From: Glandiceps talaboti
Taxonomy: Eukaryota > Hemichordata > Enteropneusta > Spengelidae
Direction: 5' to 3'
Assembly (NCBI RefSeq): GCF_964340395.1
Contig: NC_135571.1
Location: 8,555,453 to 8,619,452 of the forward strand
DNA length: 64,000 nt
Below are positions 47,731 through 60,844 of this stretch, one piece after another (positions within the stretch are counted from its first letter, which is position 1; each line of letters starts with the position of its first letter). Both the position numbers and the translations under genes were made by a program. Below the pieces are notes generated by a model. It had not been told where the DNA came from. It did no database searches and saw nothing but the letters and a program-made list of their open reading frames with translations.

Positions 47731-48736
47731 CAGAAAATCACTAGCTCACCCATCTTGTCTCATCTAATGGAAGACACTATAGTTGTATATTTTAGTCCCT
47801 GATGGCCACTGCCTGGAGGGGGCATGTACATTGGGTTCCGTCCGTCCATCTGTCTGTACACATACATACACCAACCAATTTCAAGCAAACCTGGAACAAA
47901 GATAATATACTATATGAGACAAATGCACATCACTTTGTTTTGTGACTGAATCAAATGGCGACCATATTTGTTAAATTTCAAAATATGCATCATAACTTTG
48001 GAGGTACAATATGTAACATGTCCCATGTTATCAAATATTAGCTTCCATTTATGACCTTGACAGTCTTCAATGTCAAATAGCCAAATTTGGGTCATCTTCA
48101 ATGCTTTTTGACAAAGAATTTCAAGTGATATTATGATCATGAGGTATATATGCAAGTCACTTTATTTTGTGACCTTGACCTGTGTAACAAAATGGCCGCC
48201 ATATTTGTGATAGAAAAGCATTTTGTCTGTTATTTCCAAAAGTTCAATACAAATGGACACTGTTCACATGTCTACCCGCATATCAATGATCAGCTTTCTA
48301 ACTAATGAGACATGACTTTTGAACATAACAAACATTTCAAGGTGAAATGACTAAAAAAAAAAATTCTACGTTAACACACGCCATACCCCAAAATTTAGTT
48401 TCCTCTTTATACTTTGACCTCCATATTCAAGGTCAAATTATGAAGTTTTGTATATAGAGACACCATATAAATTTGCACAACAACATTGGGGGCTATGTCT
48501 TCAATGAAGGCTTGTGATTTATTGTGAGCTATAGTGTACTCTTTTGAGCAAACAGATCACATGGTCATTTTGAAAAAAAAACTAAATTATTTCAAATCAG
48601 TGTGTTTCTTGTAAGGGTTAAAGGCACGACTGACTATGTTTGGAGGTGGAGACCTTGTGATGACTCACTGGCAAGTAATCACCAAAATATAAACATTCCC
48701 TGTCTAGGTTGTTCACATGAAAATGTAGTCTGTAAG

Positions 48737-48795
48737 GTACGCCGTGATGGAGCACCCTCAAACATCGGCCAACCCTTAACACGTGTGAGAGGAGG
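48737..48795 (+). repeat. Dispersed repeat shared with 12199-12258
   Basis: See similarity TAAGGTACGCCGTGATGGAG, AAACATCGGCCAACCCTTAA. Confidence 0.5.
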
Positions 48796-49109
48796 CCGGT
48801 GAGGGTGAAACATCACGACATATCTTAGTCTAATGCAAATGTCGCATATTGAAATAATCGTGAGTGACAGTCTAAACAGCTGTTTGCAGGGGAATTTGTC
48901 TCATTTTGAAAGGTTTTTTCATTCTATGAAACAAACAGATTGATTATCAAGTTACCATCCTGCGAAATTCACAAACGATTTGTACATGATACATGACTTG
49001 TGTGTTTCTCGGAGCACAGAAAAAATGCTGAAAACAAGACCCAGAAGCTAGTGCGCTGTACAGCAGTTTAGCCATAATCCTCTTTATATAGGCCAGTTCT
49101 GTGTTTGAG

Positions 49110-49274
49110 ACAGATATCACCTAATCTGGAGCTACCAATAGAATATCGCCAAAATAAACCTACAATGGTGAGGGTAACCATGACTACATTATTTTGGTTA
49201 AAAACAATGTAACATGATTGTTTATATTAACTGATTCATATTTAAGATCACATTTCCCATGATGCAACATTCAG
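49110..49274 (-). mobile_element. MITE family A, diverged inverted copy
   Basis: CACCTAATCTGGAGCTACC, ATGGTGAGGGTAACCATGAC, TTTCCCATGATGCAACATTC, all in family A order; both ends eroded. Confidence 0.65.
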
Positions 49275-50140
49275 GATATTCAAAATAGTTGGGTGGCATG
49301 TTTATAATGGCACCAATGCTAAATTCTATAATTCTCATTGTAACAGCTTAAAATATTTTAGGTTAGGTTTAAAAAATAGAATTATACAGAAAACAAACAC
49401 GTTAGTGATACTTTCATTTCATGATTGTACATTTAGCAGTCTGCATGGCGTAGAAAATATAATTAAAGTCAGAAAGAAACGTTGAAACGTGTTTTCATCA
49501 ATGTCCCAAATTTCAGCAATAAAGGATAACTTTTTACACATTTGTAGGGTTGCCATCATACAATCAGTAATGTTATGTTTTCCTAATCCTGCCATAGGTG
49601 GCGACTTTTTTATTTTGTCAGATTTTAGAACTATAAGGTCATTCGGGTCAGGAGAAACACAGAATTAAGTAATTTAATGTAAATTTTATTTTAGAAATGC
49701 TATAGGGCCAAGATTGTCAGAAAAGTATTGTTTTATCAAATTTGTTGGTATGTAAGTGATTATTGCATATGTAATTGAAATGAGCGTCATTTAAAGACGA
49801 CTGCCTTTTTTGTTGACTTAATATAGTCTACAAAAGTTGGGCATTATCTCGGGTTGATCACATTTAAAATATTCCTCCCAAGGTTCAGTTTATTTTCAAA
49901 GGAAACTTGCATGTATAACTATTTTTAACAAAAAAAAATATTTTAAAAAAAAATTGAGGTTTTTAGTCATTATACAAAAAAAAATCTTTGAAAATTGAGA
50001 AGAAAAATACTAAAAAAAATTGTGTAATTGTATTGTTATGTTTTGTTAAATATTGTCTTGTTCATGAAAATAAATCTTTGTCTGTGAGGAAAAGAACTAG
50101 ACCGAGTAATTGACTTATTCTTGAATGTGTGTCCGGTTAA

Positions 50141-50466
50141 CAAAAACAAAAGATTCTAGAGTTTGGCCACTTGGAGTGCTGTACAACTGACTATGCCATA
50201 GCATTATCAGAAAAACAAAAGATTTCATAGTTTGGCCACTTGGAGTGCTGTACAACTGACTGCCATAGCATTATCAGAAAAACAAAAGATTTCATAGTTT
50301 GGCCACTTGGAGTGCTGTACAACTGACTATGCCATAGCGTTATCAGAAAAACAAAAGATTTCATAGTTTGGCCACTTGGAGTGCTGTACAAATGACTACC
50401 ACATTAAATAAGTTATCAGAAAAACAAAAGATTGTATAGTTTGGCCACTAGGAGTGCTGTTTGCTT
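50141..50466 (+). repeat. ~66-72-bp minisatellite, five copies
   Basis: TTATCAGAAAAACAAAAGAT, TTTGGCCACTTGGAGTGCTG, TACAACTGACT repeat; the central copies are nearly identical, the outer ones diverge. Located ~3.4 kb after the CRY stop. Confidence 0.9.
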
Positions 50467-51445
50467 ATTGGCCTAGATGTGAGGGCCACAGCAGTTTTTA
50501 TAACCATCTTTCACAAATAATTTGCTATTTTTTTCACTGTCAAAGTTGATGGCAGCCATTGAAATGACAGGAAAAAGCTGTTGGTCCTTACTTGCTGCAA
50601 TTTATGCCATGCCCTGACGTCACGTAAGTTATTCTGTGTATCAAAAATGTACAAGAACTCCCTACTATGCTATCAACAGTTCTAACAATGTCAGAATACT
50701 AATCGTAATGTCATAGAAGGAAGACATCAACATTAACATTATACTAGAATAGTAAATGAAAAATTTTTGTCAGTATTTTCACGTAAGCAAAAAGTTTATA
50801 AACTCAGTTTGTGCCATTTTAATTCAAATTTAAATCAATCATCAGATGACAAAGTTGTTGTTACTCTGCAAAACAGTTCATCCTTATGGAAAAATGTTGG
50901 TCCCAGACCAACATTAATTCCGCACACTGTTCTCAACCAGTTAGAAAATTCTGCTAGCTTTCATTGAGACAGGATGGTGTGTTGTAGCCAACCTGTAGAA
51001 CCAGTGTTACATTATTTCCGCTATCCTAACTGACATTTGGATTTTTTGCTCATTCAACTTGTTTACTATTATTCTTTAGTTCTTTAGGCCATGTCCAGCC
51101 ACACATAACATGTGCAAAATATTAGCATAAAATTAGCATAAAATTAACATAAATGCAGATATTTCATTGACTATGGTTTAACCTTATGAATATACAAATG
51201 AGCTAAGTATGTGCTATATTTAATTACAATTTGAGGATACTACATCGTTTTACAACACATTCATCAATGACGACTGTCTATGATTCATATAACACTCACT
51301 ACCGCCCCCCCCCCACCCCACCCCAGTTTACTAGTGATTACATACATGGAAACAACAACGATGGATCTTTCAGCCCAGCTTTGATTCAAATCAAGTCATT
51401 TGGAGTTTGTGTTAGCCACATCATTGTATTCTCTGCTGTGTCTAC

Positions 51446-51553
51446 TACTGCCATGATCTTTTCCTAATCAAGGGCGCCCTCTTGTGGCACAAATTGTAAG
51501 TCTACTGCCATGATCTTTTCCTAATCAAGGGCGCCCTCTTGTGGCACAAATTG
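51446..51553 (+). repeat. ~50-bp direct duplication
   Basis: CTACTGCCATGATCTTTTCC, TAATCAAGGGCGCCCTCTTG, TGGCACAAATTG occurs twice in a row. Confidence 0.9.
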
Positions 51554-53930
51554 GTAAGTTGATAATATGGCAATATGCAATGTTCACCTGTTAAAGTTAG
51601 CCTTGATAATCACCATGGTGATAGTCTGATTCTGCTTCATTGAAAGTGAATTAGGATTGCGATTTGTTATTTATCTAGAGTTAATTACTGTCATATTAAT
51701 TAGATATTAATTAGTCTTCTAGATCCATTGATTACGTACATGCTAATTAATTTCTAGTATACGAGCACCTAATTATCATATCAACTTGAGTCAAGTTCAC
51801 ACCATTTTCAGTATACAGGTCTTTTTCTTTGGAGAATTTAATTTGGAATTCAAGTCATTAGCATGTAATTAATGAATTAATTAATAGCAGATTCATGGCA
51901 GTCAAGTGGTTAGTGACTTTTTAGAATCAGCAAGTAGTCAGTTTAGTTATCATTACTGCTATTGGTTTCTAAATAAACTAAAGTCCTTGGCCTAGCTTTA
52001 AAGGTGATTCAAAATGCTCACATGTATTCTTTCACAATGTTGTTGAGTTTTATTCACCTGTTGACTACGCTCGTCTTAGGCTACGTGCTAACCATATCTC
52101 CTTATGACGTCATAAAATCCTGTGGTCTAGGTGTGACCGGAAATATCCGAAAACTCTTGAAGTAAATCCGAAGGGAACTGACTGAAAAAAGGTCATTTTA
52201 AGGTGTTTGCAGACACTTTTTTAAAGTTTTAAAACCAGAATGCGTTTCACTAACATGTCGTCTAGCAAAATAGCAATAGTGAATGTGAGCATTTTGAATC
52301 ACCTTTAAGTGGCACAAACTGAGTTGATATATTTTGGGGATGTAATATTCTCTGTGTATTAAATGGTACTCATAGTATTATATTTACTGATGTATACTTA
52401 GCTATCACTTGTAATTAAAAGGTACTCAAAGTATTCTACTTACTGATGTATACTTAGCTATCACTTGTGATTAAGTGAATTCAAACATGGAATTAGTAAA
52501 AGATTATAACAAATCTGATGATGTCATTTATCATGCATATCAAAAAGCGTGCAGGAACTCCCTATTATGCAATCAACAGTTCTAAGACTGTCAGAAGACA
52601 AATTGTAATGTCATACAAGGTATGTATCAAAATTTTAATTCCAAGAGAATTTTTTATATGTATTTTCACATAAGCTAAAAACTTGTGCCAACATTACACC
52701 CTAGCTATAGCCGTATGATACAAATTGGGGCCTGGTAGAACAGAGGTTGCTATGTGAGGGATTTAGTCCTGTGTGTTAATAGAGACTGCAATGCATGGAT
52801 TATATGAATCAAGGGAGTTGAAGGAGCAAGGCGATTGTGCCACTCTATGTCTGTACCACAGGCATCGATTGTTCAGCATTTTGAGGACCCAGGCAAGGTT
52901 TTTTAGCATATATCATCCGAATACACCACTGTGACTGTATGTTACTACCTACATTATTCAACTTAGGAAGTTAACTCTTTTAGCAAGATTAGGTTAGGAT
53001 CAATTCGCTTATGAATGTTAAATTTTGGGAACAAAATGCTCCTAAAATTTAAAACTTAGAGCAAAGTTAAATAATATATATCAAACTTCAATTCTTATCA
53101 ATATTCAGTGTGAAATATTTCATGTTTATCTCTTGAATAAAAATAATCAATTTTGTTGAATGACTACATTCATATTAATGCAAATAAAAGGGTTCCTCAT
53201 TATCATGAAAAGTCTATATTCAATTGGGCTTCAAAATGTGTGCATCGAATGCAAGTAAAGTTGAAATTCTACCTTTTAAATGCCAGTAAATTTAAAAGTC
53301 ACCTGCTGAAGGCAGGTATTTAAAAATTTTCACCTGAATTGGACCATTTATCACCTGCAAATCCTAGTAATTACTAGCAACTTCCTAGGCTGTTAACTGG
53401 GGATTCACCATGGGCATGTAGTTTCAATGACACAAGATATTAAGTTCAGTGAGACTGACCACGAAGTTTGATAAAATAAACACAATATAGACAACAGAGA
53501 ATGACACCACATTTTAAAATTGGTCCATAGTCTAGTCTGTGTAGTCCATATGAAGTTTGATATTTGAATGTTTGAACATGTACTATCTACCATGGATATG
53601 TGCTTTGTAATTCATGCATTGCTATCTTTATTATGGCCAGTCTTCACTGAACTTAACACCCTTGCTAATCAAAACCACATGCCCTTGGCAAAACCCCTGT
53701 ATTAGTATGAGCACAATTAAATAAGTGAAATAATGGTACAATGCTGTAGTCATTAGATTTTAACTTTACTATGTATGTCAACATTTTAAAAATGAGCCAT
53801 TTCATCCATTAACCGAACAGTAATGTTGATGTTTATGAGGTAACCAGAAAGACAAAAGATTAACAAATTTGACCACTGGTGGCGCTATTCAGAAATAGAT
53901 CATGACATACGAGTTGTGAGTTTGAGGAAG

Positions 53931-54043
<113 letters not shown>

Positions 54044-54433
54044 CTGAGTTATAAGTAATTACAATCTGACCATTTTAGTGATCTATCCCCGTTCACCATC
54101 CTATGCGAGTAACCCAGTACAAACATATTATTTTTGAAGTTCAGATAACTACAATTACTGCAAGTTCAACTACCCACACATCCACGTGGCCGCGTATTAA
54201 ACAGCGCCCTGGATATTCATGCGTGTACCTCAACTTGAATTCTGTTTATCACATCATGTTGTTATTACATTTTCGAGTTTACGGAACGTTAATACTAATA
54301 GTTTTCCTGAAATAATGTACGATTTACTCTATGGACGGCAGTGATGCCGAAAGGCGATTTCTCGATGGTACGTTGTCTATATACAGGAGGAATTAACAAT
54401 AGACAAGATTGCACACAACAGTTCGGTGATATA

Positions 54434-54464
54434 ACCATGGAAGTATCACGATGATACTTCCATG
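54434..54464. repeat. Small hairpin CATGGAAGTATC
   Basis: 54436-54447 pairs perfectly with 54453-54464. Same core as 12602-12631 and 18789-18817. Confidence 0.7.
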
Positions 54465-55590
54465 ATATTACACAGACAATAATGTCACGCACACAAGGGT
54501 GATAATATGACTCTTGACCATGTTTATACCAGAACGAATATTCGAGATAGTCTTACGCAGTACAATATACGCTACCTACACTGTACTAAACACTCGGCAA
54601 TGGTTTCAAGTTCCGAAATGAAGTGAACTTATTGTATCTCTACACACATTGTTGTGGTTTACCAGTAGCTGCAACAATTGTAGCGTTAGTTGTGATTTTG
54701 AGGAGGTTTTCTTCTGTGTTTGTGCCGGCCCCTTTTCGCTACAATTCCTGTATTAACGTTAACGCACATAATCGGAAGCAGATGTGAATCGCCAAGTTCA
54801 GTTGATTTTTCTGCTAAATTAGGCCTTACCTGCCAAAAAATTTCCTAACTCCGACATTAATTACGAAGCCTTAATGACCCGGAAATCCCGTCAAAAGTAG
54901 CAACGCATGCAAACGGGTAACATGCACGCCGACATAGTGGATGCGACATCTCGCTGAGTTTGTCCAGTGTGGGAATAGTACCGTTTGCTTCCAAAATAAA
55001 GCACAAAAAACAGAAGAAAAACCCCTCAAAATCACAACAAACTCTACAATTATTGCAGCTAGTTTTCCAGGTACTGTAGGAAACTAATTACACTGAACTG
55101 GCTTGAATATTTTAGTCTTTTCGACATGTATAGTACTACTCCAAAATTCCCTTATGCAATACACTACGAAGCGACACAGTTTCACTCCGACCAACAATGC
55201 CGCGCCTGAACGGCAGCGGAGGAGGTCATTGCGAATTGAATGAACAACTGGGCATATAAAGATTGTAAAAAAAACTCACAGTTATGGTACCAGTTCCACG
55301 GCATGTTCGGGCGGTGTCTTCCGCTTCTTCCCGAGGAATAGCTTCAGGGTCGGCGACTAGAACCATTATTGACCACGGCGTACAAGAAATGGAAAGAATG
55401 GCTGCCGACCGGCCATGTTGCAATTTCATGAATCTGCACGTGCACGTTACATTTTTAAGTTACAGGTGGATACGGTACATCTGATTGGTCGATAACTTGC
55501 AGTGGAAATGCGCACACATGAATAATAATAATAGAAAACAAAGGTATAAAATAAAGAAATAATGAGGGCGCCCTCTAAATTAAACGGCTT

Positions 55591-55842
55591 AATAGGGAAC
55601 TTGCAATCCAGACTTAGCATGCTCAGACGCAAAGGACTGTGGGATTATCTGTGGTTATCGTAATACCTAATCTGGAGCTACCGATAAAATTAACCTCACA
55701 CAATGGTCAGGGTAACTATGAATTGATTATTTGTGGTTACAAACAATGTAAAAATACCGTTTACAATACTAATTGGTTAGTATTTATTATCACATTTCCC
55801 ATGATGCAACATTCAACATGGCGGGTTTACAAGTTCCCTATT
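55591..55842 (-). mobile_element. MITE family A, full-length inverted copy
   Basis: AATAGGGAACTTGCAATCCA to GGCGGGTTTACAAGTTCCCT ATT, the reverse orientation of 688-928. Both ends are intact, giving the clearest terminal inverted repeats of the family. Confidence 0.85.
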
Positions 55843-58108
55843 ATTAGCCTTTGTTTTTCGACCTTTTTTGTTATGTTTTTTGTTTATCCTGTGGCACATC
55901 TGAGAACAACAAATCGGAAACAAAGGAATGCACGAAAGGTAAATTAAATAAAGCAAACGTGTATTCTCACATCAGATTTTGATCAGATGGTGATTATAGG
56001 GGGGGGGGGGGGCTTATATGCACACACAACAAAGGCCACACTACAATCCACTATACTTGTGTAATCTACCACATCACAACAATAGTCTCAGTAAGCCGAA
56101 AGCTTGGTTTCCACAGTGGTAGGTCAAATAATTGCAGGCTAGATGAAATGAACTGTCCACCCATCCAAAGCCCATAGGCATACTTTGTTAATACTGCACT
56201 TGAAACTAGCCCGTTACCAGGGTAACATCCTTACGCAGATTGATACAGCATTATACATTCTATCACCCTTCTTCCTCACAATATAAAACCAGACATTATA
56301 CAAGTTTGCATCTACATTATCCATAGAGGTCGTATATTTTTACTCATGATTTGCGAAATACATTAACCAACATAGGTAATACTGCCTTTCAGGCCTAAAA
56401 GTTTCCTAATTGAAGGAAATTGCCATTGAACTCACAATCTCTGTACTTCTCCATGATTTACACAGTAGCTGGCCGTTGGTGGTGCTATTGCAGAAAAGCA
56501 TTCATACTACATATTTGCCATTGATGACACTGCAAACGAAGTTACTGTTCACATAAATTTTGTTTCACATTGCTAGAATGTTTAACATTTCAGCCAGTCA
56601 TTCTTTCCCTTTTCTCAAAATTTCTAAATCAAGATGAACTTTGAAAACATATGTAGAATTATTTTAAATTTTCACTCCTTGTTACAATATATAACCTGTT
56701 TTCGCTGGAAATACAGAAATGGTGAGTTGATGCTCGACTATAAAAATTACAGCGTCAACCACTGAACAACACTTTGATTACGATTAGCAAAAGAAATACA
56801 GAAAATGAAAGAGCCTTGGGCAAATAAGAACGCGTTACAGTTAAAAAGGAGACGAGGAGAGACAAACAAACGGTGGCTATTATAATTTGGCGATAAAGGT
56901 ATGATTCAGGACCCTTTATCATATGACAACGAAAGCAAGGACCACAGTATACATCAATCTGTGTTAGGTATATACATGGAATCTTTTGATGTAAAATCTA
57001 CTCTACAAACATAGTACTAGATGCAACCAATCTCCATTTACTGCATCAATGTATTGACGACACACAGGGTAAACTAGCTCCAAAAAAATATTACAGAAAA
57101 ATATGGTGGAGAACAGGTAGTGAATACTATACTACCCATATTTTTTTTTAAAGTTTTACATTTCAATTGAGTACCACCATTGAAATACATAGAAGTTTGT
57201 TATGTATGTGTTAGTTAACTAATAACTCCACTGTAATATTGAACACTTTCCCGCCAAAATCATCCAGTCAAAAAGTTTCCCGCCAAAATTATTGATCAAC
57301 ATTTAAAAAGTTTATTTGCCTAAATTTTGTACAATTTTCCCCTCATCTTCATAATTTTTATTAAATATTTCACCACATTTGGTGGTAAAATATACAATTA
57401 TGATTAGGCTTAGGTTTTTTTCTAAAAATTTTCATTATTTTGGTCAATAAAGTTGAGTACTTTACTAAAACATAATTTGTATTTTGGTAGAAGGGTTCCC
57501 AATTTGCTGACAATATGGCCGACGTGTTCAATACCAGCTAGAAGTTCATCCCCTATCTATAATGGGGTTTAAAGCTAAAAGAAAAAACCCAAAAGTTTCT
57601 AATTTTTATCTTTATTATTTTTTTTTAATATAAAAAGTCTTTTTCCATCTGATGGAGGCCAGACTTATAGTTGTTATATGAATGGAATGCACTGCTAGGC
57701 ATGCAAATTATTTTTAATCTCTTTTTTCAAAATTTTAAAAATTCCCAAAAAGCAAAAAAAAATTCCCAATGTCAAATAAATCAACCAGCCTGGAATGTCC
57801 CTATTTGTTTGTTTGTTTGTCAGTATCATTCCTGCTTTTCTCAGCTGAGAATCATTTTCAAAACAACCAAAATATTCAAATTCTTGCCGACTGTAGCTTG
57901 ATAAATAAGATATTTTGACAGTAGCATGCTTTAATTCACTGCCATCACCACTGTACACATAACAGCCAATCTTCACTATCTATGCACACGACTGAGGTAG
58001 CAAAGTGTCACCTATTCCTCTCTGTACTGATGAAAAAAAATCATTCTAGACTTTTACAAAAAAACAACTAAAACTACAAGTCACTTGGGTAATTCCTTGC
58101 TACTTGGA

Positions 58109-58395
58109 GTCTATCCTATAAGGGCGTTATTCCAACTCAGTGGCTATCCTGTGAGGGTGTTATTCCAACTCAGTGGCTATCCTGTGAGGGCGTTATTCCT
58201 ACTCGATGGCTATCCTGTGAGGGTGTTATTCCAACCCAGTGGCTATCCTGTGAGGGTGTTATTCCTACTCGGTGGCTATCCTGTGAGGGCGTTATTCCTA
58301 CTCGGTGGCTATCCTGTGAGGGCGTTATTCCAACTTGGTGGTTATCCTGCGAGGGTGCTATATCTCGCCTCATGTCTGTCCCATGAGGGCGCTAT
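58109..58395 (+). repeat. 33-bp minisatellite, about nine copies
   Basis: CTATCCTGTGAGGG.GTTATT, CC.ACTC.GTGG repeats with exact 33-bp period. Because 33 is a multiple of three it stays open in frame on both strands, giving an apparent 11-residue protein repeat, but no gene signals surround it. Confidence 0.95.
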
Positions 58396-60605
58396 TCCTG
58401 TGTGCTTATCTAACCTGCAGAGCTACGACATTTGGTATTGATTGGCAAGTCAATGCATTCAGTCAACATGAGAATGGACTGTGTAATGTTGTAAAGTTAC
58501 AACACAGTAGTAACAGGTGAATATCTAATATTACAGGTAAACACAAATAATACAAATAACTTCAAGGTCAATATAGCATTCTTGAGCCTAAGAATTGGGT
58601 CCATATAGTATTTAATAGTATAGTAATATAGTATTTATGGGCCATTATAGTATTCACAGGTCAATATAGTTTTCACTACTAATAACCTTTGATGGCTAGT
58701 TGGTAAATAATACTTAACTGACGGTACCAAGTCAATATACTGCAGTGTTAGGGGGATACAGTATTGAAAGGTTAATATAACATTTATTGACTTATATAAA
58801 CAGGATACATTGTTCCTATATAAAGATAATTGTATTTTTTTTGTATTATTACATAAGACAGCAGCATGATGTAGTATAGATTGTGAAAACTGCTTAATTC
58901 CCCCTATTGGAGAATAGTTGCAGCCATCATCCCTATGGGGATAATAGTTTCATCCCCCACACACTGAAGAACAGTGTTTCATATACAGCCAGTACAATAA
59001 TGGCTAAAATACAAGATTTCGATTCCAGTTTTGTTTCGATTTCTACATAATTATTAGTTATATATGTAACTAACTCCTCAAGGTAACCTTTGCATTGATA
59101 AGTCTTAAACGTAAAGCATCTAAACGAAACCGACCTGAATAGTTACTTTAATAAATGTTTATTTCTATGGGTAAATAATTCAAAATTGTTAATATTTACT
59201 AAAACTGCGGTCAAGGCCATTAGTGTACACTGCAAATTATCATCGCAATTATTAACCTAACAGGTTTTATATCTGCCACATATTTTGGATGGCATACTCT
59301 GAGAGGGCTCTGCACCAATCAATGATCTCTATCTATAACCTTAGATTGTAAAAGGTATACTCTGATTGGACATTGCTGATCACATGATTAACATAACAGT
59401 GTATTTGTTTAGCATGGCTTTACCAAAGTCCATTTGTAATAATAATCACCAAAGTATTAACAAGACAGGGTCTATATCTGCCTAGGACTGTTTGAGAGAG
59501 GTATACTCGTTAACAGGAAACGCCACTGACAGCAAGACTATTAATTTGTCAGGGTCTATTTTAATATACCAGGGTCTAGTTTGGCTGGAATAGACATTTA
59601 AGATTACACTAGTGCAAGCACTGCTATTAACAAATATATATGAGTGAAAAAGCAGGGGCTTAATTTGGTTGTTTTGGGAAGTAAACTCTACAAAAACACA
59701 ATGTTAACCTCATTACAGCTTATAACCTCTTACACTCAGTAAAAGAGATCGATATCTTAAAATCTAACCAACATAAAGCTGACTATAAAACGAAACAATA
59801 CAGTGCTTGTGTTAATGTGGAGATAAAACTGTCAAAAAACTTTCATAATTTGTAAAGTATACATACAGATATTGAATAAAAATCATCTGATTTCGGGAAA
59901 ACACTCGTCAGCTGTTCAGTGTAATGTTATACTTAGTAGTTGAGAGTGACTTTTTTTTTTATTTGAAAGTCTGCGACACTGTGAAGTGGTTTAAAAAGAA
60001 ATGACAAACTGTCACTCAGCATTTACATATACAATGATCTTCTACCAACTGTATCTCTTAGCCTGTCTCACGCTGTGCTAAAACTACCTACGAGCAGCAA
60101 GTTTCTCTATTGATCCAGTGTAATCTTTCACTCCCTGATGTTTTAGTGTACATTTCACCAGTGGTGTTTTAAGTAGAGTCTTCAGGATATCAACACTGTG
60201 GGATATCTAATCTGGTATAATAAACAAAGTTGCAATTTTGTATTGTGTTCTAGTTGCTAAATTAACATCAAATGTTAGAATTGTTTGTTTACCATCTGAG
60301 TGAAGTGAGATCAATGGAGAAACTTGCTGCTAGTAGGTAGTTTTAGCACAGCTTGAGACAGACTAAGAGATATAGTTGGTAGAAGATTGTTGTACCACTA
60401 CAAGTTGTTTTCCATACTAGCCGGCCAGACTTGTGTGACGAGCTGATGTTAAAACCTAAACTCATTGGACATATGTGAGAGACGTTTCCCTTACTTCTCA
60501 CATATTACTGGCGTTACATGATGCAACTGCGAAGACAGCGATTTTTTTCTGTCCTCTGATGTAACTAAATCTATATACATGCATTGATGCGGTACTGGTG
60601 GTTCG

Positions 60606-60844
60606 TTACTGGACATCCCAAATCTCAGCGAGTAACGGTGGTATTTGCTGATCTTGGAGCTTGAGAGCAAAGAGCATCTCAGAGTGACTGTTATTCAGAG
60701 TACGGAGCTCTGTGAGTTTCATCAGTACTTTTGGCAATACCAGAGTGTCTTTTGGTTTTTTCATCTTTAGACGTGTACGTAACATATCCAAGTACTTCTC
60801 CTGAATTGCCTCAACGGCTTTTCCGTCGGTCACCTGGGCACGAT
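60606..60844 (-). CDS. NR1H4-like: NR1H last coding exon (helices ~9-12, AF-2)
   Basis: Acceptor TGATTTCAG, then DRAQVTDGKAVEAIQEKYLD, KPKDTLVLPKVLMKLTELRT, FALKLQDQQIPPLLAEIWDV, Q and TAA at 60608-60606. Phase 1 acceptor fits the preceding exon. Confidence 0.9.

Noticed and set aside
55284-55484. Frames near 55.2-55.5 kb in a GC-richer patch, possibly a first exon
   Set aside because: The patch looks promoter-like and could start a gene, but frames on both strands are short, have no recognisable product, and no partner exon was found in the window.
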